From Bacillota bacterium (GTDB lineage Bacteria > Bacillota > Clostridia > Christensenellales > CAG-138), in contig JAEWZS010000259.1 of NCBI GenBank assembly GCA_023458355.1, positions 1 through 8,228 on the forward strand: a stretch of DNA of 8,228 bases, read 5' to 3'. The notes under the pieces were generated by a model that searched no databases, was not told where the DNA came from, and was given only the letters and a program-made list of their open reading frames with translations. A program made the translations under genes and the position numbers. Below, in pieces: positions 1 to 6,153 of this stretch. The stretch's first letter is position 1, and each line of letters begins with the position of its first letter.

Positions 1-1
1 T

Positions 2-1102
2 ATCCGCACAGCGCGAAAAATATCAAACGATAAGCTGCCGCTAGGTAAAGAACCCGGGGTCCGCATATCTAAGCTTCACCCCGAGGAGCTTTCCCTTGTG
101 GTCAGCGCTATAGAAGACACCGGCAAAAATGCGAAGAGCTTCCGCCTAAGCGCAAAGGGCGGTTATCTGCCCCCGTTTGAAGCAGGGCAATATATCAACT
201 TATTTACCGAGATAGACGGTGTGCGCACGAGCCGCCCCTACAGCATCAGCTCTTCTCCCCGCCAGCGTGCTTATTACGAAATCACCGTGGCGCGCGCACA
301 AAACGGTTTCGTTTCAGACTTCCTTTTAGATCATGTGTCCGTAGGGGATGAGTTTAGCGCAAACGGGCCGGCTGGCGTGTTCCGCTACCACAGCGTGTTC
401 CATAAAAAGCATTCTGTATTTCTTGCAGGCGGCAGCGGCATTACACCCTTCATGAGCATGATCAGGGAAATCTTAGACGCGTACTTTGACCGTCGCGTGA
501 CGCTTATTTATGGCTGCCGGTGCGCGGAGTCTGCACTGTTCCACGAGGAATTGAGCATGTATGCCGCAAGGTATGAAAACTTCTCGTACCATCTTGTGGT
601 TTCTGACGTTACGGATTGCTGGAATGGTGAAACGGGCTTTATAGACGCAAAGCTCATCAAAAAGCTCGTACCTAACCTTGATGAGGCCACCTACTATGTT
701 TGCGGCCCGCAGGTAATGAACGATTTTTGCAAAAAGGAACTTTTGAGCCTATCCATACCCGAAAAGCGCATACGCCGCGAGATGTTCGGCGCGCGGCGGG
801 ACATAGAAAAAGAAGACGGCTGGCCCAAAGAGTTGACCGGGCAAGAGGTATTTAAGCTTAAGGTCGCAGGGCAGGTGATCGATGCGCGGGCAAACGAATC
901 ACTCTTGACGGCGCTCGAGCGCTCCGGCGTGCGCATGAACGTGTGCTGCCGCAGCGGCGAGTGCAGCCTGTGCCGCGTAAAATTGGTTTCAGGGCGGGTG
1001 TATTTGGCAAAGGGGATGCTTTTGCGCATGGCGGATGAGAAGTTCGGCTATGTCCACTCCTGCAAGGCATACCCCATAAGCGACGTTGAGATCATGCTAT
1101 AA
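2..1102 (+). CDS. FAD/NAD(P)H-dependent oxidoreductase with C-terminal 2Fe-2S ferredoxin domain (5' end outside window)
   Basis: The reading frame is open to the left edge, so the true start lies outside the window; the GTG at 98 has no convincing ribosome binding site and is in mid-protein. About 366 residues are visible. In order they show a flavin-binding barrel with RPYSIS (nt 233-250), an NAD(P)-binding domain with GGSGITP (nt 428-448) and the CGP signature (nt 701-709), then a plant-type ferredoxin domain with Cys spaced C-x4-C-x2-C (starting nt 947) and a fourth Cys 30 residues later (nt 1061-1063). This FAD-NAD-2Fe-2S order is that of phthalate dioxygenase reductase, PaaE and Hcr-type reductases, which pass electrons from NAD(P)H through FAD to the cluster and on to a partner. 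The physiological partner cannot be read from the window; the next gene, 24 nt downstream, encodes a membrane protein and is probably co-transcribed. Cytosolic or membrane-associated; the family is secure, the substrate unknown. Confidence 0.9.
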   Translation: MRTARKISNDKLPLGKEPGVRISKLHPEELSLVVSAIEDTGKNAKSFRLSAKGGYLPPFEAGQYINLFTEIDGVRTSRPYSISSSPRQRAYYEITVARAQNGFVSDFLLDHVSVGDEFSANGPAGVFRYHSVFHKKHSVFLAGGSGITPFMSMIREILDAYFDRRVTLIYGCRCAESALFHEELSMYAARYENFSYHLVVSDVTDCWNGETGFIDAKLIKKLVPNLDEATYYVCGPQVMNDFCKKELLSLSIPEKRIRREMFGARRDIEKEDGWPKELTGQEVFKLKVAGQVIDARANESLLTALERSGVRMNVCCRSGECSLCRVKLVSGRVYLAKGMLLRMADEKFGYVHSCKAYPISDVEIML

Positions 1103-1126
1103 GCATAAAGAAAGAAGGGCAATACA

Positions 1127-2071
1127 ATGGGAGTTCTCTTTCAAGGGTATACGCTCATAACGATTTTAGGCTTTGCTGCGCTTGTGGTGGCACTGGTACT
1201 TGTAAACGAGGTTACGCGGCGCTATAAATGGGCAGCAATAGCCGCGTACTGCGTGTTTCCCGTGGTACTTGTGGTGCTCATTGCCACAAACGTTGTCAGC
1301 AGCCCCTCGAGCAAAACTTGGTTTGGGGTAATCAAAACTTTTTCAGCGCTCGCGGGCGTTTTGGGCTTTATGGCAATTCGCTACACGAAGCTTGGCAACA
1401 AGAAGTTTACTTTCTTCTTTCCTCTAGCCATACTTGCCCTCAACATCGCGGAGGCTATTTTCCGTGATATCGAGGTTTTTATGAACTTCAAAACCATGGC
1501 GGTTGATGAGGCGGGGCTTACGCTTCTCGGCGGGCCATGGAACATACTCAATGCACTTGCAGGCGTGTTTTTACTGCTCACCCTCACAGGTTGGATGGGC
1601 ATACGCGTGGCAAACACCAAAGAACGCGATATGGTATGGCCCGACCAGCTTTGGTTTTGGATCATCGCCTATGATCTTTGGAATGCGGCCTACTGTTACA
1701 ACTGCCTCAGCACCCGCTCCATGTACGCGGGCATGGCGCTATTAATCGCCTGTACGGTGGCGGAGCTGTTCATCAAAAAAGGTGTTTGGCTGCAGCACCG
1801 AGCACAGACGCTTGCGCTTTTCGGCATGTTTTCGTTGGCGGTAGATTACCAGGCGATACCCGCCTTTGGCATCACCGCAACCTACAACCCTGCCGCATGG
1901 ACGGCCTTGAGTGCGCTTGCGCTCATAGTAAACGCTGCTGTATTTGCCTACGAGGTTTATCGCATCGTCAAGTACAAGCGTAACCCGCTCAAACAGGAGA
2001 TGTTTACAGAGCTTAAAGCCTACAAACACAATCTGGAGGCAAATGGTCTGCAGCAAGGTTTAGGCCTCTAA
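1127..2071 (+). CDS. Polytopic membrane protein resembling the DUF5692 family, function unknown
   Basis: A 314-residue protein with about eight or nine hydrophobic helices (roughly residues 7-28, 35-57, 65-85, 94-112, 138-160, 174-192, 199-216, 227-245 and 257-280) and a charged cytoplasmic-looking tail from about 281. There is no cleavable signal peptide. Striking polar/aromatic patches lie inside membrane segments: NIAEAIFRDIE (106-116), GPWN (136-139) and an aromatic- and Cys-rich stretch at 175-193 with W176, W178, Y182, D183, W185, N186, C190 and C193. From memory this pattern matches the DUF5692 family of Firmicutes membrane proteins, which has no assigned function. ATG 1127 is preceded by AGAAGGG at 1113-1119. 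The gene follows the 2Fe-2S reductase by 24 nt and shares its terminator, so a redox or membrane-anchor partnership is plausible but only inferred. Confidence 0.8.
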   Translation: MGVLFQGYTLITILGFAALVVALVLVNEVTRRYKWAAIAAYCVFPVVLVVLIATNVVSSPSSKTWFGVIKTFSALAGVLGFMAIRYTKLGNKKFTFFFPLAILALNIAEAIFRDIEVFMNFKTMAVDEAGLTLLGGPWNILNALAGVFLLLTLTGWMGIRVANTKERDMVWPDQLWFWIIAYDLWNAAYCYNCLSTRSMYAGMALLIACTVAELFIKKGVWLQHRAQTLALFGMFSLAVDYQAIPAFGITATYNPAAWTALSALALIVNAAVFAYEVYRIVKYKRNPLKQEMFTELKAYKHNLEANGLQQGLGL

Positions 2072-2091
2072 ATTTTCTAGCTTCTTAATTA

Positions 2092-2123
2092 AAATGCAGC
2101 ACCTCACATGAGGTGCTGTATTT
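2092..2123. terminator. Bidirectional intrinsic terminator between convergent genes
   Basis: A perfect 9-bp stem, CAGCACCTC (2097-2105) with GAGGTGCTG (2110-2118) around an ACAT loop, is extended by a G-T wobble and A-T pairs (AAAT at 2092-2095 with ATTT at 2120-2123). A T-rich tail follows on both strands. It lies 20 nt after the stop of the membrane-protein gene and about 130 nt after the stop of the leftward protease gene, so it can serve both. The rest of 2124-2252 holds nothing I can support. Confidence 0.85.
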
Positions 2124-2252
2124 ATCTATGTTGAAGGCGAAAACGAGCGGAAAAGAAAATACAAAACATAGGGGACGTGACATTCGTGCAGACATATCGG
2201 AATTGATACCGGAAATCCTATTGCCGGCTCATTGACAAGGCAATCGTACTAG

Positions 2253-2963
2253 CTAATACAATATGTAAAATAAGTAACCAAGCCCTACGGATAAAATATT
2301 ACTTAAACTATGCATACAGATCGGATATAAAATACTGCCGGTTTTTTGATACGTTACACCGTACGCTATTCCTAATACGAATGAATAAAGTATTTGAAAA
2401 TCTAACTTGGGTGAATCAAGATGCGCAATAGAAAATAGCAAAGCAGCTAATAAAACTTCTAAAGTTAAGAACCATTTTATTTTTATACTTCTTTTAAATA
2501 CAATAATAAATAGGGTTATTGGAAGTGCTCGAAATAGGAGCTCTTCTGAAGGACCGCTCAAAAACAGTTGAAATGCTAAATCGCTCAATACATTAGTCGA
2601 ATTTACAGGATAATCATATCCTATGTTCGGTATAGTCGAATAAAGATAAAAATAGCGTATTATTAAAAAAATTGCAAGGATGAGAGAAAATATAGATACG
2701 TGCAAAATGCCTGCTTTTTTGTCACCCAATTTGAATCCGAAATCCTGCTTGTATATGTGCTTTAGTGGTAAAATAACTGCTAATGCAATCAACATTTGGA
2801 CTATATGGTGTATAAACTTGTTTGCAAATAAGTTCTGACCGGGTGATATATTTAAAAGTGCATTTGCAACAAGGGTGCTCACATAACTTGCCGTTTCTTG
2901 TGCGAAAAATACAGCAACAAAAAAAATTAGACCATAAACAAAGAACAGCAATCTTTTTTTCAT
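2253..2963 (-). CDS. CPBP family intramembrane glutamic endopeptidase (CAAX/Rce1-like, 'Abi' family)
   Basis: A 236-residue, very hydrophobic protein with about seven or eight membrane segments. All three family motifs are present: EE-x3-R (E140, E141, R145), F-x3-H (F177, H181) and H-x3-N (H218, N222). In characterised relatives these residues form the active site of an intramembrane protease. Bacterial members have been linked to bacteriocin self-immunity, peptide maturation and membrane-protein turnover; no peptide precursor gene is evident nearby, so the substrate is open. The ATG at 2963 is supported by AAAGGCGG ending 6 nt upstream on the minus strand. The gene is much more AT-rich than its surroundings (for example 10 G/C in the 60 nt at 2461-2520), which suggests separate acquisition. 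It appears to be transcribed alone from a promoter around 3003-3031. Confidence 0.9.
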   Translation of the reverse strand: MKKRLLFFVYGLIFFVAVFFAQETASYVSTLVANALLNISPGQNLFANKFIHHIVQMLIALAVILPLKHIYKQDFGFKLGDKKAGILHVSIFSLILAIFLIIRYFYLYSTIPNIGYDYPVNSTNVLSDLAFQLFLSGPSEELLFRALPITLFIIVFKRSIKIKWFLTLEVLLAALLFSIAHLDSPKLDFQILYSFVLGIAYGVTYQKTGSILYPICMHSLSNILSVGLGYLFYILY

Positions 2964-3002
2964 GTTATACCGCCTTTATTTAATGTAAATTTAACTTGGA
3001 TT

Positions 3003-3031
3003 ATTTTAACATCGTACTGTTGTGAAAGCAA
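3003..3031 (-). promoter_or_regulatory. Predicted sigmaA promoter for the CPBP protease gene
   Basis: Read on the minus strand, TTGCTT (3031-3026) is followed after exactly 17 nt by TAAAAT (3008-3003), preceded by TGT, which forms an extended -10. It lies about 40 nt upstream of the protease start codon. The -35 is weak (three of six matches), so the extended -10 would carry most of the strength. The remainder of the gap to the kinase gene (3032-3161) shows no gene I can support. Confidence 0.5.
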
Positions 3032-3161
3032 TAAAATATTATCGTTGCTTGATAATTATTCGGAGTAATCAGAAAAGATCTTTGAATGACTTGTATAGCG
3101 CGAAATATTGCTTACCTATTCGGCTGCATGAGCAGCGAGTAGTAAAGGAACGGGTTATATG

Positions 3162-4076
3162 TCAGAATCTTTCCCCGCACTGCTCCTTCCACCGTAGCAG
3201 CCATTGATACTGTCTCTCAAAAAAACTATGGGTGAAAGAATCTGTTCCATGCAGTTCGATCATGGTTGCCTGCAATTGAAAATGATAAAGAGCTATCATA
3301 TTGAAAAAGGAGGATATTTCTTCTGCGCAAATCGTGTAATGCCTCATGTAACCTTTCAGAAAACTTTCGAGCCTTGCTTCTGATCGAAAATATCCATCCC
3401 TGTCATAATTAAAATAATTTGTATCGTTGCAGAACAAGGCCGCGTCGTACATCGGAAACGCGGTGCAGGAAGTGTCAAAATCCACAACGTACATAACGTT
3501 ACTATTCGCCTTGTGGATATTGCCGCGGTATAAGTCGCAATGGCAGTACCCGCGGGGCAGATCCTTCACTTTTTCCCATAATTCGTTTCCGTACGCCAGG
3601 AAGGCTTCCGCTTTCGGATAATGCATGCTCCTTAATTGATCAATATATCTGTCAACAAAAAAGTATTTATCCCGTTTGGGTAAAATACCGGCATAGTCTT
3701 TCATTGCCTGATGAAGTTTTCCAGTTAATTCTCCGGCTTTCTCGGTATCCTGTGGATCGGGTTCACCGCCTTCAATAAACTCATATACTATGAAAATGAA
3801 ATCTTGGCCCTCATCCTCTACCCGGGCATAAGGAGCGCCATCTGTTGACGGTACAATTGGTATAGCGGGAAACAGGCTCCGCAGCAAATACATTTGAATA
3901 TCCACGGACTGCACAGCTGTTTCCAAAAACGGCGGGCGGATGATTTTTAAAAAATACTTATTGTTTTTTCCTGACGCGACGTATGAAACATTGCCGCCCC
4001 TCCGGAACAGCTCCAAACTTTGAATATCAACATTGTAGTTGCGGTTTAAAAACTTCTGAATATTGCGCTCATCCAT
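3162..4076 (-). CDS. APH-fold phosphotransferase (aminoglycoside phosphotransferase / homoserine kinase type II-like superfamily)
   Basis: A 304-residue soluble protein with protein-kinase-like small-molecule kinase features. It has a glycine-containing N-lobe (RRGGNVSYV, 25-33), a candidate ATP-binding lysine in YFLKI (K44), the Brenner motif H-x-D-x4-N (H179, D181, N186) and the metal-binding aspartate in VVDFD (D199). Length and motif spacing fit complete members of this superfamily, so the enzyme should be active in phosphorylating a small hydroxylated substrate with ATP. The superfamily covers aminoglycoside, choline, homoserine, methylthioribose and other kinases; nothing here singles out one of them, and resistance should not be assumed. 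The start at 4076 has a modest TAAGGG upstream. It stands between two unrelated leftward genes with its own putative promoter, so its role is not explained by its neighbours. Confidence 0.85.
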   Translation of the reverse strand: MDERNIQKFLNRNYNVDIQSLELFRRGGNVSYVASGKNNKYFLKIIRPPFLETAVQSVDIQMYLLRSLFPAIPIVPSTDGAPYARVEDEGQDFIFIVYEFIEGGEPDPQDTEKAGELTGKLHQAMKDYAGILPKRDKYFFVDRYIDQLRSMHYPKAEAFLAYGNELWEKVKDLPRGYCHCDLYRGNIHKANSNVMYVVDFDTSCTAFPMYDAALFCNDTNYFNYDRDGYFRSEARLESFLKGYMRHYTICAEEISSFFNMIALYHFQLQATMIELHGTDSFTHSFFERQYQWLLRWKEQCGERF

Positions 4077-4128
4077 GTTTGCCGGACCCTTAACATCTAA
4101 TTTTATTTATTACGGCATTAACGGGATC

Positions 4129-4134
4129 ATTATA
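4129..4134 (-). promoter_or_regulatory. Candidate -10 box for the APH-fold kinase gene
   Basis: A consensus TATAAT reads leftward at 4134-4129, about 52 nt upstream of the kinase start codon. No good -35 hexamer sits 16-18 nt further upstream, so this is only a tentative promoter. The hydrolase upstream is 137 nt away and no clear terminator separates them, so read-through is also possible. Confidence 0.4.
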
Positions 4135-4213
4135 GACAAGTCTGCGCTTGGATGGTTCGTTAAGAGATCTCTCGCCAGATAACGCACCGGGACTTTACAT
4201 AGGTGTTGATTTG

Positions 4214-5074
4214 TTATTTCCTCATCGCCATACCCGCAACCACATCATACACATGCGCATAGCTCCTAATTTGGAAGCCATCGATGTGGGATTGCGGATA
4301 GCCGCGATATTGATCTGTATCGCAGTGGATTAAATCGGGGAAGGAGAGCTTTGCGATTACCTCATCTTTGGTAAGACCGTTTCGGTATTCTTTTTCTACG
4401 CTTTCATAAACAGATTCCAGCCAATGCTTGAAACGAAGTGCTTCTTTTTTTGTGCAAACAGCCCCGTGCCCGGGTACAATTGTCTCCACATCCAAGTCGT
4501 TCATGATGAAATTCAAAGTTTCATATACCTCGGGGAGGCAGGTTTGATCTAAGCAGGGAAGGCTGTTTTCGCATACATTATCGCCGGTAAATAGCACTTT
4601 TTCCTTAGGCAGATAGGCCATAAGGCTGTTTTCCGTGTGTCCTTTTTTACAAAAAAGCTCAATAACCGTATCGCCCATAGTCAGTGTACAGTCGTGCGCT
4701 ATGGTTACATCGGGAATACGATATGCATAACCGCCGTGAATATACTGCTCACCATAAGGATCTATGTGGAATAGCAAATCCGACATAAACTCCATGGAAG
4801 GCGCGCTGTTTTGTAGCTTACTTCGCGTAAGCTCATGAGATATTAGGCTTCCGTCAAAAAAAGCATTCGTCAGGGTATGGTCGAGATGATGATCTGATAT
4901 GATGATGTACTTAGTCGGGCCAAGCGAATCAACAAACTTACGCCAACTTAAGGCGTCCGTTGGTTTAAGCGGCGTATCAAAAAGCACGACACCCTCTGCT
5001 GTTAGGATTGCAGAATTGTTCGAGCCGAGGTTAACGGTAATCGAAAATACATTTTCCCTCAGTTTTTCTACCAT
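4214..5074 (-). CDS. MBL-fold metallo-hydrolase with an Asp in place of the first metal-ligand His
   Basis: A 286-residue metallo-beta-lactamase-fold protein. The metal-site motifs appear in order: D-x-H-x-D-H (D61, H63, D65, H66, where HxHxDH is canonical), GHT (H146), TGD (D165) and PGHG (H203). The second zinc site (D65, H66, H203 and bridging D165) is intact, while the first site has Asp instead of His at position 61. The family hydrolyses esters, lactones, thioesters, amides or phosphodiesters; the substrate is not readable here, but it lacks the size and pattern of RNase J or glyoxalase II. ATG 5074 is preceded on the minus strand by AGGAG (5085-5081) with a 6-nt spacer. It lies 56 nt downstream of the GntR-type regulator and is probably co-transcribed with it, placing it in the divergent catabolic locus. 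It might act on the same compound or a downstream ester or lactone intermediate; that is inference. Confidence 0.88.
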   Translation of the reverse strand: MVEKLRENVFSITVNLGSNNSAILTAEGVVLFDTPLKPTDALSWRKFVDSLGPTKYIIISDHHLDHTLTNAFFDGSLISHELTRSKLQNSAPSMEFMSDLLFHIDPYGEQYIHGGYAYRIPDVTIAHDCTLTMGDTVIELFCKKGHTENSLMAYLPKEKVLFTGDNVCENSLPCLDQTCLPEVYETLNFIMNDLDVETIVPGHGAVCTKKEALRFKHWLESVYESVEKEYRNGLTKDEVIAKLSFPDLIHCDTDQYRGYPQSHIDGFQIRSYAHVYDVVAGMAMRK

Positions 5075-5125
5075 ACTGCGCTCCTATGCGTCGTTTGAAA
5101 CGTTGTTAGCTATAGTAAAACATTT

Positions 5126-5139
5126 GGTGCTCAAGCACC
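5126..5139 (-). other. Hairpin overlapping the regulator stop codon (possible weak terminator or attenuator)
   Basis: GGTGC (5126-5130) and GCACC (5135-5139) form a perfect 5-bp stem with a 4-nt loop that contains the TGA stop of the GntR gene. On the minus strand it is followed by AAATGTTTTA, a poor T-tract. It could lower expression of the hydrolase relative to the regulator or act as an mRNA-processing or stability element. The stem is short, so this is tentative. Confidence 0.35.
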
Positions 5140-5766
5140 GGTTAAGAGGTTTATGGCGGTGTTTCGCCCTTCCTCAATGTGGTTAGACATGGCTTGAGCC
5201 GCTTGATCAAAATCCGAAGCCAGCATGTGGTTTACGATTTCCAGGTGAGAGGCGATGTTGATTTCCATGCGCAAGGCAAGTTGGCCGACAAAGATGCGGA
5301 TGCGCTGGTTCTGGTCGTAGAGCTGCCGGCTCATCTGAAGCAGATAGGCGTTTGGGCAGCTGTTGATGATGGTGCGATGAAGCTGATCATCCAGCTGGTT
5401 GCGTTGGTCCCTGGTTTCGGTACCCGAATAGGAAGCCGCGCTGTTACGAAAGGATAAAAGCGCAGAGCGGGGAACATCCATACCCCAGTTGCGGATGATG
5501 TGAGGTTCCAATAGGAGCCTTACATGATATACGTCCATAATGTCCTTCAAGCTTAGGCTCGCGGTCATAATGCCTTTTTTCGGCATGATGGTAACAAGGT
5601 TTTCCTGATCGAGCTTATTGAGGGCATCCCGTAATGGCGTACGGCTTACACCAAGATCGTCCATGAGCCATGCCTCGCTCAGCAAGGTGGAGGGGGCGTA
5701 CTCGCAATTGATGATTTTCTGCCGGATTCTATCATAGATCATGTCTTTTTTGGAGGCTGTGTTCAT
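5131..5766 (-). CDS. GntR family transcriptional regulator, FadR/FCD subfamily
   Basis: A 211-residue regulator. Residues 5-70 form the winged helix typical of GntR proteins, with the recognition-helix signature LGVSRTPLRDALNKL (38-52) and the wing PKKG (62-65). Residues about 75-205 form an all-helical FCD ligand-binding domain with the usual metal-ligand set: D126-x3-H130, H174 and H196. FCD proteins are dimeric, often repressors that release DNA on binding a carboxylated metabolite such as a sugar acid, lactate or other organic acid. The ATG at 5766 has AAAGGA about 10 nt upstream. It is divergent from the amidohydrolase/transporter genes and upstream of the MBL hydrolase, the classic position for a local regulator. 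The tandem repeat at 5970-5991 is its likely operator. Confidence 0.92.
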   Translation of the reverse strand: MNTASKKDMIYDRIRQKIINCEYAPSTLLSEAWLMDDLGVSRTPLRDALNKLDQENLVTIMPKKGIMTASLSLKDIMDVYHVRLLLEPHIIRNWGMDVPRSALLSFRNSAASYSGTETRDQRNQLDDQLHRTIINSCPNAYLLQMSRQLYDQNQRIRIFVGQLALRMEINIASHLEIVNHMLASDFDQAAQAMSNHIEEGRNTAINLLTGA

Positions 5767-5861
5767 GTTTCCGGTTTCCTTTCAAATCATCCCTTAGCTT
5801 GATATAGTCCCATTAGAAGTGCCGAAGCGAGGAAAAATATAACATATTCAATCTATAGTGT

Positions 5862-5890
5862 ATTATAACAGTTTCTACAAAAAAGTATAG
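5862..5890 (-). promoter_or_regulatory. Predicted promoter of the GntR regulator / MBL hydrolase unit
   Basis: On the minus strand an extended -10, TGT-TATAAT, occupies 5870-5862. The corresponding -35 position (5890-5885, CTATAC) is poor, as is common with extended -10 promoters. It lies about 95 nt upstream of the regulator start codon. The -35 area overlaps the inverted repeat GTAT-AGCCG-ATAC (5885-5897), whose minus-strand half TTGTAT matches half of the presumed operator, which would allow autoregulation. Confidence 0.55.
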
Positions 5891-5933
5891 CCGATACAAA
5901 CTTATTTTGGAGAAAGAATTTTGTCGTACACTA

Positions 5934-5961
5934 TTGACATCGCGCGCTTATATTATATAAT
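5934..5961 (+). promoter_or_regulatory. Consensus sigmaA promoter for the DUF6282-DUF3830-TTT operon
   Basis: TTGACA (5934-5939) and TATAAT (5956-5961) both match the consensus perfectly with a 16-nt spacer, pointing rightward. Transcription would begin near 5968-5971, giving an untranslated leader of about 185 nt. A promoter this strong normally needs tight repression, which fits the operator-like repeat that starts right at the predicted transcription start. Confidence 0.8.
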
Positions 5962-5969
5962 ATAGCCAA

Positions 5970-5991
5970 CATATATACAACATGTATACAA
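5970..5991. promoter_or_regulatory. Tandem operator-like repeat, likely GntR/FCD binding site
   Basis: Two abutting 11-nt direct repeats, CATATATACAA (5970-5980) and CATGTATACAA (5981-5991), differ at one base. The second contains the perfect palindrome TGTATACA (5983-5990), which resembles the TTGTATACAA-like operators of several FCD-type GntR regulators. They sit just after the -10 box and over the predicted start site, so binding would block transcription initiation. One repeat per helical turn would place two dimers side by side on the same DNA face. Confidence 0.65.
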
Positions 5992-6080
5992 GATATAGAC
6001 TTGCTATTTCAACTTTATTTTCAAGAAAATACCCGCTGTAGTTACCCGTTCTCAGAGTCTCGTATCCGTTCACGAAAAGA

Positions 6081-6112
6081 GTAAGCCCCTAAGTTAAACA
6101 GGGTGGCTCTTA
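6081..6112 (+). other. Possible secondary structure in the operon 5' leader
   Basis: GTAAG (6081-6085) can pair with CTTAC (6108-6112), and CCCT (6087-6090) with AGGG (6100-6103), with unpaired bases on the 3' side between them. There is no T-tract behind it, so it is not an intrinsic terminator. It lies about 40 nt before the start codon in an approximately 185-nt leader in which I recognise no riboswitch class. Confidence 0.3.
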
Positions 6113-6136
6113 CGTATAAACCAAAGCAAAAACTTT

Positions 6137-6143
6137 AGGAGGT
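6137..6143 (+). promoter_or_regulatory. Strong ribosome binding site of the DUF6282 gene
   Basis: AGGAGGT lies 10 nt before ATG 6154, close to full complementarity with the 16S rRNA 3' end. It fixes the ATG as the start; a nearby TTG at 6147 is out of frame. Confidence 0.8.
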
Positions 6144-6153
6144 ACATTGAAAC

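Noticed and set aside
98..100. GTG at 98 as the start of the 2Fe-2S reductase
   Set aside because: The same frame is open to the window edge and encodes plausible protein (including KEPGVR and KLHPEEL) before it, and no suitable ribosome binding site precedes it. The gene starts outside the window.
2220..2244. ATTGCC/GGCAAT inverted repeat just past the protease stop as a terminator
   Set aside because: Six base pairs with a 13-nt loop and no T-tract; the strong bidirectional hairpin at 2092-2123 is a better candidate.
3022..3207. Small plus-strand reading frame of 61 codons in the gap between protease and kinase genes
   Set aside because: It starts with GTG without a ribosome binding site, overlaps the leftward promoter and the 3' end of the kinase gene, and resembles no known protein.
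3162..4076. Naming the APH-fold kinase an antibiotic-resistance gene
   Set aside because: Only superfamily motifs are visible; housekeeping small-molecule kinases share them, and no resistance or mobile-element context is present.
4148..4333. Plus-strand reading frame of 61 codons at the 3' end of the MBL hydrolase
   Set aside because: Most of it is antisense to the hydrolase coding sequence, whose motifs are clear; no ribosome binding site or recognisable domain.
6100..6113. AGGGTGG in the leader as a T-box antiterminator element
   Set aside because: Only the first seven bases match; the ACCGCG continuation, a terminator stem and the other T-box elements are missing, and the downstream gene is not amino-acid related.
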